Part shown: positions 51,617-61,989 of the stretch, piece after piece
Position numbering within the stretch: position 1 is the stretch's first letter
Layout of the letters: every line of letters begins with the position of its first letter
Assembly: GCF_029581195.1 (NCBI RefSeq)
Contig: NZ_CP120737.1
Coordinates: forward strand, 3,263,001-3,327,000
DNA from: Solwaraspora sp. WMMD791
GTDB lineage: Bacteria > Actinomycetota > Actinomycetes > Mycobacteriales > Micromonosporaceae
DNA length: 64,000 bases
Direction: 5' to 3'
Translations under genes and position numbers: made by a program
The notes under the pieces: model-generated
The model's input: the letters and a program-made list of their open reading frames with translations, nothing else
The model's database searches: none
What the model was told of the DNA's origin: nothing

Positions 51617-52075
51617 ATGGCACAGCTGGACCCACGGCAGGCCCGCGAGGCACTTGCCGGAATCGACGCCGATCGCCAGGATCTCGCCCGCCGCGCCGTC
51701 GCACCCTGGTGGTTCCACTCCGGACTCGGCCTCAGCCTGGCGATCGCCTTCGCCTCGGTCTCCCTCGGCTGGGACTGGATTCCGTACGGCGTGATCGTCG
51801 GCCTGCTGATCGGACCGATCGTGGTCGCCCAGGCGGCCAACCACGCCACCGGCGTCTCTCTCGACCGACTGCACGCCACCCCGGGCGCCCGCCGGATCAG
51901 CATCAAGTTCGGCGCGTCGCTGCCGGTGCTGATCATCGCCGGACTCGGCCTCGAATGGGGCCTCGGGCTGACCGGCGCGATGGCCGCCACCGGCCTGCTC
52001 GTCCTGGTGCTCGCCATCGTCGCCGGCCGGGCGATCGACGCGGCGCTGCTGCGGGAACTGGGGCGGACAGCGTGA
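51617..52075 (+). CDS. Small integral membrane protein paired with wHTH regulator
   Basis: A 152-aa protein with four hydrophobic helices (about residues 34-52, 56-76, 98-115, 119-137). ATG 51617 after AAGGAGGAG is chosen over an upstream ATG at 51597 in the dyad. The PWWFHSGLGLSLAIAF start of helix 1 is typical of actinomycete membrane proteins encoded with a small wHTH regulator. Its stop overlaps the regulator start (GTGA). Role in immunity or signalling is inference. Confidence 0.7.
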   Translation: MAQLDPRQAREALAGIDADRQDLARRAVAPWWFHSGLGLSLAIAFASVSLGWDWIPYGVIVGLLIGPIVVAQAANHATGVSLDRLHATPGARRISIKFGASLPVLIIAGLGLEWGLGLTGAMAATGLLVLVLAIVAGRAIDAALLRELGRTA

Positions 52076-52389
52076 CCACCGGGCTCAACGAGATCATCCA
52101 TCCCCTGCACCGGCTGCAGATCTGCGCGATGCTGCACCCGGTCGAGTCACTGGCCTTCGCCGCGGTGCGCGATGCGGTGTCCATGAGCGACTCAGCGCTC
52201 AGCAAGCAGCTCAAGGTGCTGCAGGAGGCGGGGTACGTCACCGTCCGGAAAGAGCCATTGAATTCTCGAATCCACGCTTGGGTGTCGCTGACCCCGCTCG
52301 GTAGAACGGTGTTCACCGCCCACATGGCCGAGCTCCGTCGGGTCGCCGACGCCGCCGTCGACACCGACCACCCGCCCGCCCGGAGCTGA
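52072..52389 (+). CDS. Small winged-helix regulator
   Basis: A 105-aa wHTH protein of the ArsR/HTH_34 kind: LHRLQICAML, then DSALSKQLKVLQEAGYVTVRK as recognition helix and wing, and LTPLGRTVFTAHM. GTG 52072 overlaps the membrane protein. It most likely represses its own operon through the palindrome at 51565-51602. No metal-binding Cys cluster is seen. Confidence 0.82.
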   Translation: MTTGLNEIIHPLHRLQICAMLHPVESLAFAAVRDAVSMSDSALSKQLKVLQEAGYVTVRKEPLNSRIHAWVSLTPLGRTVFTAHMAELRRVADAAVDTDHPPARS

Positions 52390-52453
52390 CCGGTCGGCCC
52401 CGCCCCGGAGCTGACCGGTCGGCCCGCTCGGAGGCTGAAACGGAGGAACGACA

Positions 52454-53614
52454 GTGACACCCGCCGTCGCGCACATCGCGTTCATGTCGGTCCCGCTGCA
52501 CGGACACGTGAACCCGATGCTCGGAGTGGCCGCCGAGTTGACCCGGCGGGGACACCGGGTGAGCTTTGCGACCGGCGCCGGCTTCGAGTCGCTGATCGCC
52601 GAGACCGGGGCGACAGCCGTGCCGTACCGCTCGGTCCTGCCCGCCGCCGGCCCGGACGGGGCCTGGCTGGCCGCCGACGACGACGGCCGGGCCGCCGCCG
52701 CATTGTTCCGCCGGGAACGCGACCACGCGTTGCCGCAGATCGCCACCGCATACGCCGACGATCGACCGGACCTGGTCGTCTACGACACGGTCACCGCGCA
52801 CGCCCCGGTGCTCGCCGCCCGCTGGCAGGTTCCCGAGGTCCAGTTCTCGCCGACACATGTGTTCCCGCGCGGAAGCGAAGAGCTGATCGGCTCCCCGGTC
52901 CGGCTCGCCCCACCCGTCACGCCCTGCGTGGTGGCCATGCCCCGGTCGTTGCAGATCCAGGCGGAGCGGACCGACCCGGCCCACCGCTTCGTCGGTCCCG
53001 TGCGGTGGCGGCGCGACGCCGACGGGGACTGGAGCGCACCTCCCGGGCGACGGGTCGCGTTCGTGTCGCTCGGCACGACCTACAACCGTCGTACGGACGT
53101 TCTCGCCCGGTGCGCGCACGCCCTGCACGCCGACGGATGGCACGTGGTGGTCGCCACCGGCGGCGACGTCGAACCCGCCCGGCTCGGCGACCTGCCGGCC
53201 GGCGTCGAGGTGCACCGGTGGGTGCCCCAGGTGCGGGTGCTCGAACAGGCCTCGGTGTTCGTCACCGCCGGCGGCACCGGCAGCGTCCTGGAAGGGCTCA
53301 GCCACGGCGTTCCGCTGGTGGTCGTGCCGCAGGGGGTCGAGCACTTCGTCACCGCCGCCCGGGTCGAGGCCCTCGGCCTGGGCCGGACGGTCCGCCCGGA
53401 GGCGTTCTCCGCCGACGCCGTCCGCGACGCGGTCGACGCGGTCGTGACCAGCGACCGGGTCCGCCAGGCGCTCGCGGCGATGCGGGCCGAGATCGAAGCG
53501 GCCGGCGGGGCCCGGGCCGCGGCCGACATCGTCGAGGCACACCTACCGGCGGACCGGCGGACCCCCCACCCGGGCGAACATCTGGACCGACACCGGAAAG
53601 GACACGCGGCGTGA
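52454..53614 (+). CDS. GT1-type glycosyltransferase
   Basis: A 386-aa UDP/TDP-sugar glycosyltransferase of the macrolide-glycosyltransferase group: HGHVNPMLGVAAEL start, FVSLGTTYNRR, and the donor-binding end HRWVPQVRVLEQASVFVTAGGTGSVLEGLSHGVPL (in fragments: WVPQVRVL, TAGGTGSVLEGL). GTG 52454 follows GGAGGA. It could glycosylate the lanthipeptide (as in cacaoidin, which carries sugars on Tyr; precursor 1 has Tyr) or another metabolite. Its end overlaps the ABC ATPase gene. Confidence 0.82.
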   Translation: MTPAVAHIAFMSVPLHGHVNPMLGVAAELTRRGHRVSFATGAGFESLIAETGATAVPYRSVLPAAGPDGAWLAADDDGRAAAALFRRERDHALPQIATAYADDRPDLVVYDTVTAHAPVLAARWQVPEVQFSPTHVFPRGSEELIGSPVRLAPPVTPCVVAMPRSLQIQAERTDPAHRFVGPVRWRRDADGDWSAPPGRRVAFVSLGTTYNRRTDVLARCAHALHADGWHVVVATGGDVEPARLGDLPAGVEVHRWVPQVRVLEQASVFVTAGGTGSVLEGLSHGVPLVVVPQGVEHFVTAARVEALGLGRTVRPEAFSADAVRDAVDAVVTSDRVRQALAAMRAEIEAAGGARAAADIVEAHLPADRRTPHPGEHLDRHRKGHAA

Positions 53615-54609
53615 CCACGACAGCGACACCAACGACGGCGACACCGGCACCAGCGGCGCCCGCGACGCCCGCAGCGGCGGACCCCGGAGCGCACGGCCCG
53701 GTCACGGCGGTGGTGCAGGTACAGGGCCTGCGGATGAGCTACGGCCAGCGGCAGGTGCTGCACGGGATCGACTTCACCGTCGGCCCCGGCGAGATCGTGG
53801 CCCTGCTCGGGCCCAACGGCGCGGGCAAGAGCACCACCATCGAGGTACTGGAGGGCTTCCGGATCCGCTCTGGCGGCGAGGTCTCGGTGCTCGGCACCGA
53901 CCCGGCGCACGGCGACGAGCGGTGGCGCTCGCAGCTCGGCATCGTCCTGCAGTCCTGGCGTGACCATGGCAAGTGGCGGGTACGGGAACTGCTGGCCCAC
54001 TTCGCGTCGTTCTACCGGCCGTACGCTCGCGCCGCCGCCGACGCCGCCTCTGGTGGCGACGGTGGTGGCGACGGCGGTGGGCCGTGGGACGTCGACGACC
54101 TGCTCGCCACCGTCGGACTCGACGCGCACGCCCGTCAACCGGTCGCCACCCTCTCCGGCGGGCAACGCCGCCGGCTGGACATCGCGGTCGGCATCGTCGG
54201 CCGCCCGAGGGTGCTGTTCCTGGACGAACCCACCGCCGGCTTCGATCCGCAGGCCCGGCACGAGTTCCACGAGCTGGTCCGCGGGCTCGCCGACACCCAG
54301 ATGTCGATCCTGCTGACCACCCACGACCTGCAGGAAGCCGAGAAGCTTGCCGACCGGATCTTGATCCTGGCCGGCGGCCGGATCGTCGCCAGCGGCACCC
54401 TCGACGAGTTGGCCGGCAAGCTGGACGGTGCCGCCGAGATCACCTGGACCGTCGGCGGCAGGGCGCACAGCGCCCGCTCGGCCGACGTCTCCGGGTTCGT
54501 CCGCACGCTGCTGTGCTCCGACGCGGACGTGCAGGACCTGCGGGTGCACCGGCCCAGCCTGGAGGACATCTACCTGAAACTGGTACACGATGCGGAGGGC
54601 ATCCGATGA
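53611..54609 (+). CDS. ABC transporter ATPase
   Basis: A 332-aa ATPase with an unusual Ala/Thr/Pro-rich N-terminal tail (about residues 1-30), Walker A GPNGAGKSTT, signature LSGGQRRRLD and Walker B VLFLDEPTAGFDP. A Gly/Asp-rich insertion (GGDGGGDGGG) lies near residue 150. It pairs with the membrane gene downstream, overlapping it by 4 bp. It is of the multidrug/self-resistance exporter kind. Confidence 0.9.
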   Translation: MTTTATPTTATPAPAAPATPAAADPGAHGPVTAVVQVQGLRMSYGQRQVLHGIDFTVGPGEIVALLGPNGAGKSTTIEVLEGFRIRSGGEVSVLGTDPAHGDERWRSQLGIVLQSWRDHGKWRVRELLAHFASFYRPYARAAADAASGGDGGGDGGGPWDVDDLLATVGLDAHARQPVATLSGGQRRRLDIAVGIVGRPRVLFLDEPTAGFDPQARHEFHELVRGLADTQMSILLTTHDLQEAEKLADRILILAGGRIVASGTLDELAGKLDGAAEITWTVGGRAHSARSADVSGFVRTLLCSDADVQDLRVHRPSLEDIYLKLVHDAEGIR

Positions 54610-55460
54610 ACCCGACCGTGCACGCCGTCGGCCTGGGCCTGCGCCGAGGTCTCACCGAGCTGCGGCAGGTACTCACCAACGGCCAGGACCTGGCCAGCAA
54701 CCTGGCCTGGCTGGTCGGGTTGCTGGCCCCGATCTGGTTCATGCGCGACGACCTGCTCGCCGGCACCGACCTGTCCGTGGCCGCGTTCGTGCTACCCAGC
54801 CTGCTCAGTATGTGCGTCGGGTTCAACGGTCTGCTGATGCTCGCCCAGCAGCTGGTCGTCGAGCGTGAGGACGGCACCCTGCTGCGACTCAAGGCGCTGC
54901 CGCAGGGGATGCTGTCGTACCTGATCGGCAAGATCGTGCTGATCTCGGCGATGGTGGCCTTCGCCTGGGTCATGGTGCTCGGTGCCGGCGCGCTGCTCGT
55001 CGACGGTCTCCGGCTGCACGAACCCGGCCGCTGGGCGACGCTGCTGTGGGTGCTGCCGCTGGGCCTGCTGGCGATGCTGCCGCTCGGCGCGGTCATCGGG
55101 TCACTGATCGAAAGCCCGCGCAGCATCGGCCTGGTGATGCTGCCGGTCTTCGCCCTCGCCATCGTCTCCGGCATCTTCTACCCGGTGTCCGGCTTCCCTG
55201 CCTGGCTGCAGGTCGTCGCGCAGGCGTTCCCGCTCTACTGGCTCGGGCTGGCGGCCCGGTCGGCGCTGCTGCCGGAGACCGCGCTCGCCGTGGAGATCGG
55301 CAACTCCTGGCGGCACTGGGAGACGGTCGCGGCGCTCGGTGCCTGGAGCGTGGTCGGTCTGGTCGCCGCGCCGATCGTGCTGCGCTACGCCGCCCGGCGC
55401 GAGTCGGGGTCCATCATGTCCGAGCGCCGGGACCGCGCGCTGCGCCGCCGGACCGCGTGA
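54606..55460 (+). CDS. ABC-2 type permease
   Basis: A 284-aa membrane protein with six hydrophobic segments and the ABC-2 signature region LPLGLLAMLPLGAVIGSLIESPRSIGL. With the ATPase upstream it forms a self-resistance or export pump. ATG 54606 overlaps the ATPase stop. Confidence 0.9.
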   Translation: MNPTVHAVGLGLRRGLTELRQVLTNGQDLASNLAWLVGLLAPIWFMRDDLLAGTDLSVAAFVLPSLLSMCVGFNGLLMLAQQLVVEREDGTLLRLKALPQGMLSYLIGKIVLISAMVAFAWVMVLGAGALLVDGLRLHEPGRWATLLWVLPLGLLAMLPLGAVIGSLIESPRSIGLVMLPVFALAIVSGIFYPVSGFPAWLQVVAQAFPLYWLGLAARSALLPETALAVEIGNSWRHWETVAALGAWSVVGLVAAPIVLRYAARRESGSIMSERRDRALRRRTA

Positions 55461-55506
55461 CCCCTTCATCGGCAACCACCGTCCACTCACCACGAGGAGA
55501 GATGAC

Positions 55507-56142
55507 ATGTCCCGTCTGGCCGAGAACCTCGTCCTGCTACTGCTCGACGACGCCACTGGTCGCAGCACCGTCGACACCGGACGCCGCTACCGCGCGGTGG
55601 GCAGCGCGGTGCTGCTCGACCTGGTCCGGGCCGGCCGGGTGACCATCGCCGCCGCCGACGACGCCCGCGAGGCCCGGGTGCAGGTCGTCGATGCCGCGCC
55701 GACCGGCGACCCGGCGCTGGACACCGCGCTGGGCAAGCTCGCCCCGAAGCCGCTGAAGGTCGGCTGGGCGGCGGAGAACCTCGGCCACGACTGCTGGCAG
55801 CCGCTGCTGGAGCTGCTGGCCGCCGACGGCGCGATCCGCCAGCAGGAGCAACGGGTGCTCGGCCTGCTGAAGACGACGACCTGGCCGGCCGGGGACGGCA
55901 CCCGGGAGCGGGTGGTACGCGAGGCGATCACCACCGCGCTGCACGGCGCCGAGCCCGACGAGGAGACCGGCGTACTGATCACGATCCTGCACGGCATCGG
56001 CGCGGTACCGGGTGCCGACAACGAGGCCACCAGGGCCCGCGCGGCCCAGATCGCGAAGACCGGGTGGGCTGCCGGGCCGCTGCGGGACGCTTTCCACGGT
56101 CTGGGTACGGCGCAGCTCGTCACCCTGTTCGCGGCGAGCTGA
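55507..56142 (+). CDS. GPP34 (GOLPH3-like) family protein
   Basis: A 211-aa GPP34 family protein: LAENLVLLLLDDATGR, VGSAVLLDLVRAGRV, LDTALGKLAPKP and the helical end with AAQIAKTGWAAGPLRDAF. Eukaryotic GOLPH3 binds phosphoinositide and retains glycosyltransferases. The bacterial role is unknown. Here it sits directly before a glycosyltransferase and one gene-set after another, which is suggestive. GAGGAGAGATG precedes ATG 55507. Confidence 0.85.
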   Translation: MSRLAENLVLLLLDDATGRSTVDTGRRYRAVGSAVLLDLVRAGRVTIAAADDAREARVQVVDAAPTGDPALDTALGKLAPKPLKVGWAAENLGHDCWQPLLELLAADGAIRQQEQRVLGLLKTTTWPAGDGTRERVVREAITTALHGAEPDEETGVLITILHGIGAVPGADNEATRARAAQIAKTGWAAGPLRDAFHGLGTAQLVTLFAAS

Positions 56143-56149
56143 AACCCCG

Positions 56150-57370
56150 ATGTCCGCCGACGGGATCGTCCTCATCGTCGATCACCAGCTGCCGACGCCT
56201 GATCGGGACTCCGGTTCACTACGGCTGCGGCGCGTCATCGACGAGTTGCGCGGCCTCGGCCGCCAGGTGCTGTTCTTCCCGATGCACCCGACGGCCCCGT
56301 CGGCGTACGCCGAGCGGCTGCGCCGCGACGGGGTGGGCGTCGTGTCCGACCGGACCCAACAGCACCGGTTCCTCGCCGAACAGGGGCACCGGATCGCGCT
56401 GGCGCTGCTGTGCCGCCCCGAACCGGCCGTCGCGATGCTCGGGCCGGTACGCGACGCCGCGCCCCGGGCACTGATCGCCTACGACACGGTGGACCTGCAC
56501 TTCCATCGGCTCGGGCGGCAGGCCGCGCTGGCGCGGGAGGCAGGTTCGGCCGACCGGTACGCGCTGCGCGCCCGGGCGGAGAGCATGCGGGCCGTGGAGC
56601 TGATGCTCGCCGCCGAGTGCGACGTCACGCTGGTGGTCTCCGACGACGAGCGGCAGCTCGTCGCCGCGGCGGTGCCCACGGCGACGGTGGCGGTGCTGTC
56701 CAACATCCACCAGCCGGACGGCCCGGTCCGGCCACCGGCGGACAACGCCCGGATCCTGTTCGTCGGCAACTACCGCCATCAGCCGAACGTCGACGCCGCC
56801 CGGTGGCTGTGCGCCGAGGTGCTGCCGGCCGTCCGCGCGCGGGTGCCGACGGCCGTGGTCGACCTGGTCGGCGACGGCGCACCGCCGGAGGTGGCCACGC
56901 TGGCCGGGACGGCGGTCACCGTACACGGCTGGGTCCCCGACCTACGGGCCGTCTACGCGCGGGCCCGGGTCGCGGTGGCACCGCTGCGCTACGGCGCAGG
57001 CGTCAAGGGCAAGGTCGGCGAGGCCGTCGAGTACGGGGTTCCGGTGGTCGGCACCGCGGTGGCGTTCGAGGGGATGGGGCTGCGACCCGGCCGGGACGTG
57101 CTGGCCGGGGAGACCGCCGAGGAGCTCGCCGCCGCGCTGGTGCGGGTGTTGCGCGACGATGCGCTGGCGGCCCGGCTCGCGGCGGCGAGCCGACCGGCGC
57201 TGGCGGCCCGCTGTGGCGTGGCGGCCGCCCGGTCGGTGTTGCGACGGTTGCTCCAGCAGGCGGCCGACCGGCAGTCACTCGGCCAGCAGTCACTCGGCCA
57301 GCAGTCACTCGGCCAGCAGTCACTCGGCCAGCAATCAGTCGGCCAGCAGCGCAGAGCTGCCCCGGTTTGA
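56150..57370 (+). CDS. GT4-type glycosyltransferase with C-terminal repeat
   Basis: A 406-aa glycosyltransferase: DHQLPTPDRDSGSLRLRRVI start and the GT4 C-terminal donor site VKGKVGEAVEYGVPVVGTAVAFEGM. The last 35 residues contain a five-fold SLGQQ repeat coded by a 15-bp tandem repeat (57272-57346). It starts 8 bp after the GPP34 gene. Probably cytoplasmic; its acceptor is unknown. Confidence 0.85.
   Translation: MSADGIVLIVDHQLPTPDRDSGSLRLRRVIDELRGLGRQVLFFPMHPTAPSAYAERLRRDGVGVVSDRTQQHRFLAEQGHRIALALLCRPEPAVAMLGPVRDAAPRALIAYDTVDLHFHRLGRQAALAREAGSADRYALRARAESMRAVELMLAAECDVTLVVSDDERQLVAAAVPTATVAVLSNIHQPDGPVRPPADNARILFVGNYRHQPNVDAARWLCAEVLPAVRARVPTAVVDLVGDGAPPEVATLAGTAVTVHGWVPDLRAVYARARVAVAPLRYGAGVKGKVGEAVEYGVPVVGTAVAFEGMGLRPGRDVLAGETAEELAAALVRVLRDDALAARLAAASRPALAARCGVAAARSVLRRLLQQAADRQSLGQQSLGQQSLGQQSLGQQSVGQQRRAAPV
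57272..57346 (+). repeat. 15-bp tandem repeat in glycosyltransferase 3' end
   Basis: Four perfect copies of CAGTCACTCGGCCAG (57272-57331) plus one degenerate copy (to 57346) encode SLGQQ-type pentads. Copy number may vary. Confidence 0.9.
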
Positions 57371-57593
57371 AATCTTTGATGACGAGGTTGTCATGACGTA
57401 CCGATTTAGCTGAAATAGAACCATGAACTGCGATTCGATCGCTGCGGGACGGCGGATCGCTCCGATTCGTTCCGGCCCTCGACGCCGGGCGCTCGCCGTA
57501 CGCGGTCCTCGGTCCACCGCCGGCCGCGTATCGTGCTCCCTGGCCGGCCGGGGCATGCGGTCGACCGCACGTGGCACGCATCGAAGGAACCGC

Positions 57594-58955
57594 ATGGCAA
57601 TGCAGATTGTGCAGCCCGAGTTCGGGCACCGACTGCGCCGCTTGCGCACCGAGCGCGGCATGTCGCAGCGCGAACTCGCCGTCGGTGTCGTCAACCAGTC
57701 CTACATCTCGCTGCTGGAATCCGGGGCGCGGGTGCCCACACCGGACGTCGTCAGCCACCTCGCCGAGATGCTCGGCGTACCGCTGGAGGTGATGTCCGGC
57801 GCGGCCGACCCGGCCGGGTCCGCAGGACCGAGGCCCTCGGCCGGGCCCCTGTCGCCGGCCGGGTCCCTGTCGCCGGCCGGGTCACGCTCGCTGGCCGGGC
57901 CGACCGAGCGGCCGGCGACCGACTCGCGGCTGACCGAGCCGGGTGCCGCCGAGGAGCTGGCCCGCGAGATGATCACGGTCAGTGCCATGGAACAGGGCGA
58001 CCTCGACCACGCCGCGCAGGTTCTCACCGAGACCTATCTGGCGGCCCGCAGGACCGGGCGGGCCATCGCCACGCTCAGCCACGGGCTGGCCCTGGACCGG
58101 GTCCTTGAGCAGCGCAACGACCGAGCGGCGCGCTACGAACTGCTCACCGAGCTGGTCGAGGTCGCCGAGCAGGTCGGGGTGCCCGAAGCGCTGGTGCGGA
58201 CCCGGATCGCACTGGCCAGCGCGGCCCGCGACATGGGCCGGCTCGCCGACGCCTTCACCCAGATCGAGCAGGCGGAGCGGGAGATCGCCGGCACGGCCTT
58301 CGTCGACGGCAGCGAACACATCCGGCTGCTCGCGGTGCACATTTCCGTACTCAGTGACGCCGGCGGCGGCGTCGAGGTGACCCGGATCGTCGACCGGATG
58401 TTGGCGATGGCGGACCGGCTGGCGGGCCCGGCCATCCTGGGCCGCGCACACTGGGTGGCCAGCATCGCCATGGCCAGGGTCGGCGAGGTGGACCGCTCCC
58501 TGGAGCATCTGCGGGCGGCCCGCGCGATGCTGACCAGTCCGACCACGTCGCTACGGGACTGGGCCCGGTTCGCCGTGGCCGCGGTTTCCGCGTTGATGGA
58601 CGCCGAGGCCGACGTCGGAGAGATCACCGCGCACATGGTCGCCGCCCGCGCGGCCATCGCGGCGGCCGAGACCGCTGCGGCACCGTCCGCCGTGGCCAGT
58701 CTGGAGATGCGGTACGCGTTGGCGACCGGTGATCCGCAGCGGGCCCTGGCGATCGCCGAGTCGGTGCCCGAGGCGGACCTGCCCGGCATCGAACGGGTCC
58801 GGTTCGCGGTGGCGCTGGGGCGTGCGCTGCACCGGTGCGGACGTACGGAGGAGGCGGTGGCGGAGTTGCGCCGGGCGGCCCAGCTCGCCGAAGGTGCCGC
58901 CGCGTACCGGCGGGCGAGCCGCATCTGGCGGGAGGTCAACGACATGGCGGGGTGA
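57594..58955 (+). CDS. XRE regulator with TPR-like C-terminus
   Basis: A 453-aa protein. Residues about 8-65 hold an HTH_3 (LRRLRTERGMSQRELAVGVV, YISLLESGARVP). A Ser/Pro/Gly-rich linker with repeated SPAGS pieces follows (about 75-115). The rest is helical TPR-like (about 130-445; AARTGRAIATLSHGLALDR, AVAELRRAAQLAEG). ATG 57594 after GAAGGAA. Rgg/PlcR-like regulators of this form may bind small peptides. It lies at the end of the cluster and is the likely cluster or peptide-responsive regulator. Confidence 0.82.
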   Translation: MAMQIVQPEFGHRLRRLRTERGMSQRELAVGVVNQSYISLLESGARVPTPDVVSHLAEMLGVPLEVMSGAADPAGSAGPRPSAGPLSPAGSLSPAGSRSLAGPTERPATDSRLTEPGAAEELAREMITVSAMEQGDLDHAAQVLTETYLAARRTGRAIATLSHGLALDRVLEQRNDRAARYELLTELVEVAEQVGVPEALVRTRIALASAARDMGRLADAFTQIEQAEREIAGTAFVDGSEHIRLLAVHISVLSDAGGGVEVTRIVDRMLAMADRLAGPAILGRAHWVASIAMARVGEVDRSLEHLRAARAMLTSPTTSLRDWARFAVAAVSALMDAEADVGEITAHMVAARAAIAAAETAAAPSAVASLEMRYALATGDPQRALAIAESVPEADLPGIERVRFAVALGRALHRCGRTEEAVAELRRAAQLAEGAAAYRRASRIWREVNDMAG

Positions 58956-59009
58956 CCGTGCGGGCCGGTCGCGGCGTAGTCGCCGGGACCGGCCCCGCGT
59001 ACCACCGGC

Positions 59010-59204
59010 TCACCAGGGCCAGTCGCTGGACACCCGCAGGTCCAGGTCGGCGACGCCGGTGACGGAGGTCGGGTTCGGCGCCGCCATGTCCCGATGGGCG
59101 AGGTCCGGGCCGTCGACGGCGAGAGCGGCGAGCACCACGGCCGGCATCAGCAGGCGGACGGCGCGGTGGCTGGCGTTCGTACGGGCTGCGGTGTGCTTCG
59201 TCAT
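59010..59204 (-). CDS. Small secreted peptide, convergent to XRE-TPR gene
   Basis: A 64-aa peptide with a basic N-terminus and a hydrophobic run (LLMPAVVLAALAV, residues about 19-31), then a polar C-terminus ending SSDWPW. It looks like an exported peptide precursor. No Shine-Dalgarno; TACACAT just upstream may be a -10 element of a leaderless transcript. It faces the XRE-TPR gene, so a peptide-regulator pair is possible but unproven. Confidence 0.45.
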   Translation of the reverse strand: MTKHTAARTNASHRAVRLLMPAVVLAALAVDGPDLAHRDMAAPNPTSVTGVADLDLRVSSDWPW

Positions 59205-59382
59205 GACTCAATGTGTAGTGGCTCCGGCCGGCCCGGGTGGAGCCTGATTCGAAAACTTTGCGGCTGGCGGTGCCGGGCGGCACCACGCCCGGCGGCACCA
59301 CGCCCGGCGGTCGCGCTCCCGCCGGAGCAGACCGGCCGGCATACCGGATTTCTGGGTATCCCACCCCAACAGTCCACTTCGC

Positions 59383-59404
59383 ACTCGACTCTAGACATTC
59401 GAGT
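59383..59404. promoter_or_regulatory. Dyad with CTCTAGAC core before protease gene
   Basis: ACTCGA-N10-TCGAGT, the centre of which contains CTCTAGAC, also found in the operator at 51580. It lies about 180 bp before the S8 protease gene. The 59205-59587 region holds no gene; 59276-59311 has a 15-bp repeat (GGCGGCACCACGCCC twice). Confidence 0.35.
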
Positions 59405-59587
59405 TGGCCTCGGATAATCTGCTTTCTGGTAGCGGTATTGATCAAAACGAATCACGTCATTTCGGCTTTCTTCTCAGCAGTTTGTGGTCAGCGTGACCGA
59501 ATCACCTGATCAGCTTCTGCCTCCGGTTGGCACAACCGCAGTACAGGCCGGTCGACGATCGTCGACGCCTCGAGAAGGGAAATGCAG

Positions 59588-61165
<1,578 letters not shown>

Positions 61166-61331
61166 TCCTTTCGCAGCCGAGACCTGGTGCGGTGGTGTTC
61201 CAAAGGCCACCGCACCAGGTTCCTGCCGACGCGCCAGGCACCGGCAATTACTCGGCCACCTCCGCCAAAAGGTCAGAAGCGATGGTTCCCAACCAGCGCA
61301 CAATTGGGTTGCACTGTCCCATCTCGCCCCA

Positions 61332-61820
61332 TTGTCCGGGAGATCGACACGGCGAAGAAAGACGACCCTTGCCGCTGCCGCTCGCGCCCCATCCCGCCTG
61401 TCGACCAGATTGACCGCAGTTGCGATCACCGCGCTTCTCGCCACCACGCTCGTCGTAGCCGGACCAGCACGAGACGCATCCGCACAGGGAACCGATGCCC
61501 AGTGCCTCCAGTTTGGGCAGGTCATCGACCTGAACACCTGCCAGCTCACCACGCCGATCAATCTATTCTTCAATGATCCGGGGCTTGTTGCGCAGACCAA
61601 CTGGATCCGTATCGACCTCCGGGCGGCAGGTGGCGCGTCACCGACCGGCTGCGACGCTACCTTCGCCTATCACAACCTACTCGCCAGGATCGCGAACGAA
61701 GCTCAGCATATCAAGGTAATCGGTCTACTGAGCAACGATTTCATACTCGGAGGCGGGCTCGACGTCGGTCCACGACTCTTCGGGAGCCAGGCAGGCGTAG
61801 TCGCCTGCAGCCCTGGGTGA
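61332..61820 (+). CDS. Secreted hypothetical protein
   Basis: A 162-aa protein with a signal peptide (LTAVAITALLATTLVVAG, cleavage near ASAQG). Two Cys in CLQFGQVIDLNTC and two later Cys (TGCDATF, VACSPG) are conspicuous. No domain recognised. The TTG start at 61332 is tentative. It stops just before a fibronectin-III-like tail in another frame. Confidence 0.5.
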   Translation: MSGRSTRRRKTTLAAAARAPSRLSTRLTAVAITALLATTLVVAGPARDASAQGTDAQCLQFGQVIDLNTCQLTTPINLFFNDPGLVAQTNWIRIDLRAAGGASPTGCDATFAYHNLLARIANEAQHIKVIGLLSNDFILGGGLDVGPRLFGSQAGVVACSPG

Positions 61821-61963
61821 CCTTCCGCGCTACCCCGGCGAACACCACCTCCTACACCTGGACCGGGCTGACCCCCGGCACCTACCTGTGCTTCAACATC
61901 CGCTCCTGCAACGCCGCCGGATACTCCGCCTGGACACCATGGGCCTGCACCACCACCCCCTGA
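61817..61963 (+). pseudogene. Orphan fibronectin type III-like tail
   Basis: Reads VTFRATPANTTSYTWTGLTP, then GTYLCFNIRSCNAAGYSAWT and a Cys near the end: the C-terminal half of a fibronectin type III domain with no start of its own. It overlaps the preceding gene end in a different frame, so it looks like a truncated gene end or a frameshifted tail. Confidence 0.6.
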
Positions 61964-61989
61964 GGTAAACCCACTGTGAGGAAAGCGCC

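Noticed and set aside
57272-57346. Tandem repeats as a possible CRISPR array
   Set aside because: Repeats are contiguous 15-mers without spacers and lie in frame inside a coding sequence.
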